Origin: S015-6 sp964479535 | GTDB taxonomy: Bacteria > Desulfobacterota > DSWW01 | Direction of reading: 5' to 3' | Length of the DNA stretch: 64,000 nucleotides | Assembly: GCA_964479535.1 (NCBI GenBank) | Contig: CAYZMM010000020.1 | Coordinates: forward strand, 1-64,000 | Part shown: positions 59,774 through 64,000 of the stretch, piece after piece | Position numbering within the stretch: position 1 is the first letter of the stretch | Layout: each line of letters starts with the position of its first letter | Notes under the pieces: generated by a model | Database searches by the model: none | What the model was told of the DNA's origin: nothing | The model's input: the letters and a program-made list of their open reading frames with translations, nothing else | Translations under genes and position numbers: made by a program

Positions 59774-59803
59774 ATTGCGAGGAGGCGAAGCCGACGGGGC
59801 AAT
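59774..59803. repeat. ATTGCGAG...GCAAT repeat unit
   Basis: A 30-bp unit with ATTGC and GCAAT ends, the closest match to 53106-53135. It lies immediately after addA and its ATTCCCGC palindrome. Confidence 0.55.
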
Positions 59804-59814
59804 CCCCCGGCATC

Positions 59815-59940
59815 TCAAGGGGGACAAAAGGCGAGAACGAGGAAGAGAATCGAGGAAACGATCAGCACGCCTCTCAGGATCGTCGCTTCATTCCACAGCC
59901 GTCCCATCTCGAACGGTCCCTTGAAGGACTCCCGATCCAT
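59815..59940 (-). CDS. 41-residue small membrane protein, function unknown
   Basis: A short frame starts at ATG 59940 with GGCAGGAG eight bases upstream, an excellent ribosome site. The product has a polar N-terminus (MDRESFKGPFEMGRLWNEA) and a single hydrophobic helix (TILRGVLIVSSILFLVLAF). The good start signal and clear membrane helix argue that it is real despite its length. It is encoded downstream of the RND pump gene on the same strand, about 195 bases away. Longer in-frame starts give an unlikely N-terminus. Confidence 0.5.
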   Translation of the reverse strand: MDRESFKGPFEMGRLWNEATILRGVLIVSSILFLVLAFCPP

Positions 59941-60134
59941 GATGACTGCTCCTGCCGCTGTTGCCGGAGGTTGCACCGAACCGATGACGGGACAGGAGAG
60001 CAAATTCGGGGCCAAACACCCAGAATGGGAGGGTTTCGCAACCCGATTGGGCAGTTGCAGCCGAAGATCAGGATCTCGAAAAACCCGCCCGTGCGTCAAC
60101 ATCTTGTCTGTCTTGGGAAAGATTCTTCTCTATT
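59941..60134. other. 194-bp gap between the RND pump gene and the small membrane protein
   Basis: Apart from the ribosome site of the small protein I see no clear feature. The part near 60070-60130 is AT-richer and contains TTGAAA and TTGACG on the minus strand without convincing -10 elements. Confidence 0.4.
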
Positions 60135-63100
60135 TCAAGCCTTTTCTTCGCCACGGGCGCCGGGCCGGAACAGGGCCTTCGCGTCTTCAACGATCATGTA
60201 CAGGCACGGCACGAGCAGCAGGGCGATGACCGTCACGAAGAGGACGCCGAAGCCGAGCGAGATGGCCATGGGGATCAGGAACTGGGCCTGCACGCTCGTC
60301 TCGAAGATCATGGGCGACAGGCCGCAGAAGGTGGTGAGCGAGGTCAGCAGGATCGGCCGGAACCGGCGCGCGCCGGCCGCCGTGATGCTCTCCAGGGCGG
60401 ACCGGCCCTTCTGACGGTTCTCGTTCGTTGCGTGGATGAGCACGAGGGAGTCGTTCACCACCACGCCGGAAAGGGCCACCATGCCCATCATGCTCATGAG
60501 GCTCAGGTCGTACCCCATGATCAGGTGCCCCAGGGTCGCCCCGACCAAACCGAAGGGAATGGCGGCCATGACCACCACGGGCTGGATGTAGCTGCCGAAG
60601 GCGACGGCGAGCATGGCGTAGATCACGATCAGGGCGAGGGTAAGGCCTCGCTGCAGGGCTTCGAGGCTCTCACGCTGCCAGCGCTGCTGGCCCTCCATGG
60701 AGTAGGACAGGCCGGGGTGGCGGGCCAGCAGGTCCGGCAGGACCTCCCGCTCCAGGTCGCTCAGCACCTTGGTCGCATTCGCGGCGCCGGGGATCGTGTC
60801 CGCGGTCACGTTCAGCACGCGGCGGGAATCCGCGCGGTTGATCTCGGTGTAGGCCCTTCCGCGCGTCACGTCGGCCGCCTCACGGAGCGGGATCTCGCCT
60901 CCGCCGGGCGTGAGGATCAGCAGCTCCTCCACGTTGTACTCGCTCTTACGCTCCACTTCCGGGAGCCGGACCATGACCTTCACCTCTTCCCGGCCCCGCT
61001 GCTGCCGAAGGGCCTCGGCCCCGTAGAAGGCGCTTCGGACCTGACGGCCGAGGATGGATGCGGTGATCCCCAGGCTGCGGGCCTCCGGCTTCACCTTGAA
61101 GTCGAGCTGGGGCTTGCCAAGGGAGAACCCGTCATCGATGTCCCGTACCCCCTGGTAGGAGCGCAGGGCGTCGGCCAGCTCGGTGGCCGCCTGCTCCAGG
61201 ACGCGGACGTTCGTGTGGCTCAGCTCCACGTCGATGGAGGGCCCGGAGCCGATCATCAGGCTGTAGGTGTAGGTCAGGGATTCCGGCCCGACGATTTCGC
61301 CCACCTCCTCGCGCCACTCCCGGACGAATTCCGAGGCGGACACGTCCCGCCGGTCGCTCGGGACCAGGTAGACCTGCACGTGGGCCAGGTGGCCGCCCCC
61401 GCCCAGCGTGGAATCGCCCCGGGTCGGCCGCGCGCTGCCCACGTGGGTGAAGATGCCCCGCGTGATCTTCTCCCCACCGTGCCTCTCCAGGACCCTGCCG
61501 GCCGCCTCCACGATGCGGGCCTGCACCGACTTCGTGTCTTCCACCGCCGTCCCGTAAGGCATGGTGACGCTTGCGTAGACCCTTTCGGAGTCGATCTTCG
61601 GGAAGAAGGTGAACTCGATGTGGCCTGCCCGGTCGAACCCGATCGTGAGGATCAGGATCGCCAGGCCGGTCGCCATGGTCAGGTACCGGTTCCGCAGGCA
61701 CACCCGGAGTCCCGGCTTGTAGTAATTCTGGATCGCGTGCTCCAGCATCCGCCCCACGGGCTTCTGTATCCGGCGGAGGGCGGCCCAGAACCCGTGTTCC
61801 CCGGTCCGGCGCAGGTGCCCCAGGTGTGCGGGAAGCACGAAGAGGGACTCGATGAGGGAGACGAAGAATACGGCCACCACCACGGCCGGTATGGACCGGA
61901 AGATCTTCCCCATGACCCCGGGCACGAAGAAGATCGGGATGAAGGCGACCATGTTCGTGAGGACCGAGAAGGTCACGGGCCAGGCGATCCACTGGGCCCC
62001 GCGGATCGAGGCCGGCAGGTAGTCCATGCCGCGCTGGCGGTTCTCGTAGACGTTCTCGCCCACCACGATCGCGTCGTCCACCACGATGCCGATGGTCACG
62101 ATGAAGCCGAAGAGGGAGACCATGTTGATCGACACGCCGAAGAAGGGAAGGATCAGCAGCGACCCGAGAATGGAGATGGGGATGCCCATGGTCACCCAGA
62201 AGGCGAGCCTCACCTCGAGGAAGAGGCCGAGGAGCAGGAGGACGAGAACGAGCCCGAGCCTCGCGTTCCGGATCAGGAGGCCCATGCGCTGCTCGAAGAT
62301 CTCGGACCAGTCCCGCCAGACCGCCACGCCGATTCCGGGGGGGAGGCGCTCGTCGATCTCGGCGGCGTGCGCTTTCACCGCCTCGGCCACCTCCACCGGG
62401 GTCTGGTCCCCGATCCGGTAGACCTTCAGCTGGACCGCGGGCTTGCCGTGGTAGAAGGCCGCCTCGTCCGTGTCCTCGAAGCCGTCGATGATCCGGGCGA
62501 TGTCGCCGAGCAGGATCTCGGTGCCGTCCGTTCGGCTCACGATCGGAATGTCGGCGAAGTCCTTGCCGTAGTCCCGCCGCTCGGCGGTTCGCAGCAGCAC
62601 CTCGCCCGACCGGGTCTTGACCCCGCCGGCGGGAAGTTCCACGGCACCGCGGCCCACCTGGCCTGCTATCTCCTCTAGGGTGAGGTTGTAAGCACGGAGG
62701 GTCGCCAGCGGGACCTCGATGCTGATCTCGAGGGGGGGGATGCCGCTCCGCTCCACGAGCACGATCTTCGGGTCCTGGAGCAGCTCGTCCCGGACCTGCT
62801 CCGCCACTCGGTGCAGCACGCGGGGGGAGTGATCGCCGTAGACCAGCAGGGAGATCACCTCCCTGCGCCGGCTGAGCAGGCTCACGATCGGCCTCTCCGC
62901 CTCCTGGGGAAAGGAGGTGATCCGGTCCACGGCGTTCTGGATGTCCTGCTGCGCCTTGTTCGCGTTCGTGCCGATCAGCAACTCGATCTGGACGACGCCG
63001 GTCCCCTCGTAGGCGTTCGAGGTGACCCGTTTCACTCCGTCCAGGCCCCGGACGCCGTCCTCGATGGCGAGCAGGATGCCCTGCTCCACCTCCGCCGGGC

Positions 63101-63284
63101 TGGCCCCGGGGTAGGGCACGAGCACCTGCACCATGTCCAGGTCGAATTCCGGAAAGACCTCCTGCTGGATGCTCAGCCCCATGACGACGCCGCCGACGAT
63201 CAGGACCAGCATCAGAAGGTTGGCGGCCACGGAGTTGCGGGCCATCCAGGCGATGGCGCCGCGTTCTTGATCCATACCGTTCAT
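60135..63284 (-). CDS. RND-family efflux pump inner-membrane transporter (AcrB-like)
   Basis: The 1049-residue protein has full RND length, with one N-terminal helix, two large periplasmic loops and two membrane bundles. Motifs include IVVDDAIVVGENVYENRQRG (the Asp-Asp pair of the proton relay in TM4), ISLGFGVLFVTVIALLLVPCLYMI and GYDLSLMSMMGMVALSGVVVNDSLVLIH. It exports drugs or other small molecules across the envelope using the proton gradient. Its start overlaps the adaptor stop by four bases (ATGA). Confidence 0.87.
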   Translation of the reverse strand: MNGMDQERGAIAWMARNSVAANLLMLVLIVGGVVMGLSIQQEVFPEFDLDMVQVLVPYPGASPAEVEQGILLAIEDGVRGLDGVKRVTSNAYEGTGVVQIELLIGTNANKAQQDIQNAVDRITSFPQEAERPIVSLLSRRREVISLLVYGDHSPRVLHRVAEQVRDELLQDPKIVLVERSGIPPLEISIEVPLATLRAYNLTLEEIAGQVGRGAVELPAGGVKTRSGEVLLRTAERRDYGKDFADIPIVSRTDGTEILLGDIARIIDGFEDTDEAAFYHGKPAVQLKVYRIGDQTPVEVAEAVKAHAAEIDERLPPGIGVAVWRDWSEIFEQRMGLLIRNARLGLVLVLLLLGLFLEVRLAFWVTMGIPISILGSLLILPFFGVSINMVSLFGFIVTIGIVVDDAIVVGENVYENRQRGMDYLPASIRGAQWIAWPVTFSVLTNMVAFIPIFFVPGVMGKIFRSIPAVVVAVFFVSLIESLFVLPAHLGHLRRTGEHGFWAALRRIQKPVGRMLEHAIQNYYKPGLRVCLRNRYLTMATGLAILILTIGFDRAGHIEFTFFPKIDSERVYASVTMPYGTAVEDTKSVQARIVEAAGRVLERHGGEKITRGIFTHVGSARPTRGDSTLGGGGHLAHVQVYLVPSDRRDVSASEFVREWREEVGEIVGPESLTYTYSLMIGSGPSIDVELSHTNVRVLEQAATELADALRSYQGVRDIDDGFSLGKPQLDFKVKPEARSLGITASILGRQVRSAFYGAEALRQQRGREEVKVMVRLPEVERKSEYNVEELLILTPGGGEIPLREAADVTRGRAYTEINRADSRRVLNVTADTIPGAANATKVLSDLEREVLPDLLARHPGLSYSMEGQQRWQRESLEALQRGLTLALIVIYAMLAVAFGSYIQPVVVMAAIPFGLVGATLGHLIMGYDLSLMSMMGMVALSGVVVNDSLVLIHATNENRQKGRSALESITAAGARRFRPILLTSLTTFCGLSPMIFETSVQAQFLIPMAISLGFGVLFVTVIALLLVPCLYMIVEDAKALFRPGARGEEKA

Positions 63285-64000
63285 GGTTTCCCGGTTCGCA
63301 GCTTCATGCCGGGCAGCGGCGAGGGAATGCTGTTGACAACGACCCGTTCCCCTCCTGCGAGCCCCTCCCGGATGAGCACCCTGTCCTTGCTTCGATGGAG
63401 GACTTCGACCTCCTGAAACACGAGCCGGTCCTCGTCGCCCATGATCCAGACCTGATCCCCTTCCCGGATCGCCGTTCGGGGGACCGAGAAGACCTCTTCC
63501 ACGCGCTTCCCCGCGATCTCGACCCTGACGTAAGCACCGAGCATGAGAGGAAGACCCTGCGGATTGTCGTCAGACTTCAACCCAAGCGGGTCGTCGATCG
63601 CGACGAGCACCCGGGCCATCCTGCCCACCGGGTCCAGGTCGCCCAGGAGCCGCACCAGCCGGCCGGGCCGCCGGATCTTCAGGTCTCTGCTCACCTCCTG
63701 GGTGACCGTGACGACCGATCCGTCGGTTCCCTGGGTCCCCGAGAAGGCGATCCAGCGAAGCCGGTCCACCGGGACCGAGACCTGCACCCAGAACCGGTCC
63801 GTTCCCACCAGGGTGGCGAGCCGGGTCTGGGGGCTCACGAGCTGCCCCTCGTCGACGAACTCCTCCTGCACGAAGGCGTTGAAAGGGGCGTAGACCCGGG
63901 TCCGCTCGAGCTGGAGCCGGGCCTGCTCGAGTGCGCTCTCGGCGGCTTCCAGTGCCGCCCGGGCGTTCTTCTGCTGGGGCTTTCTCAGCGCCAGATCCTG
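63281..64000 (-). CDS. RND periplasmic adaptor (HlyD/AcrA type), partial
   Basis: The frame runs off the right edge of the window, so the N-terminus is missing. About 239 residues are visible. They comprise the second arm of the coiled-coil hairpin (NARAALEAAESALEQARLQLE), the lipoyl half (RTRVYAPFNAFVQEEFVDEGQLV), beta-barrel and membrane-proximal domains (GDQVWIMGDEDRLVFQEVEVL). A GTG at 63871 lies inside the conserved lipoyl region and is not the start. It is co-transcribed with the RND pump. Confidence 0.85.
   Translation of the reverse strand, partial: QDLALRKPQQKNARAALEAAESALEQARLQLERTRVYAPFNAFVQEEFVDEGQLVSPQTRLATLVGTDRFWVQVSVPVDRLRWIAFSGTQGTDGSVVTVTQEVSRDLKIRRPGRLVRLLGDLDPVGRMARVLVAIDDPLGLKSDDNPQGLPLMLGAYVRVEIAGKRVEEVFSVPRTAIREGDQVWIMGDEDRLVFQEVEVLHRSKDRVLIREGLAGGERVVVNSIPSPLPGMKLRTGKP

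Overview
The window is a GC-rich, gene-dense bacterial chromosome segment with no rRNA, tRNA, CRISPR array, transposase or phage gene that I can see. The content points to an anaerobic Desulfobacterota-type (deltaproteobacterial) organism. It has a tungsten-type aldehyde:ferredoxin oxidoreductase, a B12-dependent acyl-CoA mutase, a fused 2-hydroxyacyl-CoA dehydratase activase, an iron-sulfur flavoprotein, an Mrp-type antiporter and a candidate sigma-54 promoter. The taxonomic placement is an inference from gene content; there is no marker gene.

Layout: (1) 1-7247, plus strand: the end of an upstream gene, a cluster of palindromic repeats, then a probable six-gene operon: secreted DUF1329 protein, iron-sulfur flavoprotein, M24 'pita-bread' protein, FAD oxidoreductase, second M24 protein and a double-VOC protein. 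It looks catabolic and its substrate is unknown. (2) 7294-16848: a divergent membrane GAF protein, then a sensor kinase behind a sigma-54 site, three stand-alone receiver proteins, a TauE/SafE-like permease, a small membrane protein and a PEP-synthase-like protein without the usual PEP-binding C-terminal domain. (3) 16987-24210, minus strand: an eight-gene Mrp/Mnh-like antiporter operon (E, F, G, DUF4040-B fusion, C and three MrpD/NuoLMN-type subunits). (4) 24346-25412, plus strand: a stand-alone NFACT-R protein and a small HExxH protein.

(5) 25478-35940, minus strand: a TetR regulator with a likely operator, acyl-CoA ligase, SDR, large and small acyl-CoA mutase subunits, AOR, an EthD-like protein, and a FAD/Fe-S oxidase pair (GlcD/GlcF-like). 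I read this as a pathway in which an acid is activated, rearranged by the B12 mutase and oxidised. The mutase has lost the residues that define methylmalonyl-CoA mutase, so its substrate is probably different; this is the best candidate for an undescribed system here. (6) 36097-41327, minus strand: two lipoproteins and a 1382-residue dehydratase-activase fusion. (7) 41649-44964: an HD-GYP-like protein and a divergent REC-kinase-REC-REC hybrid.

(8) 45083-52129, plus strand: TetR, TolC, HlyD-type adaptor, two ABC ATPases and two ABC-2 permeases, a YbhGFSR-type exporter with a clear promoter and operator. (9) 52089-53012, minus strand: an alpha/beta hydrolase. (10) 53264-59759, plus strand: addB-addA; a 25-bp-arm palindrome lies in frame inside addA. 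(11) 59815-64000, minus strand: a small membrane protein and an RND pump with its adaptor, which runs off the window.

At least three dispersed small repeat families occur between genes: ATTCCCGCG-type palindromes, ATTGCGAG...GCAAT units and purine-rich AAAGG runs. The first family also supplies the final codons of two genes.
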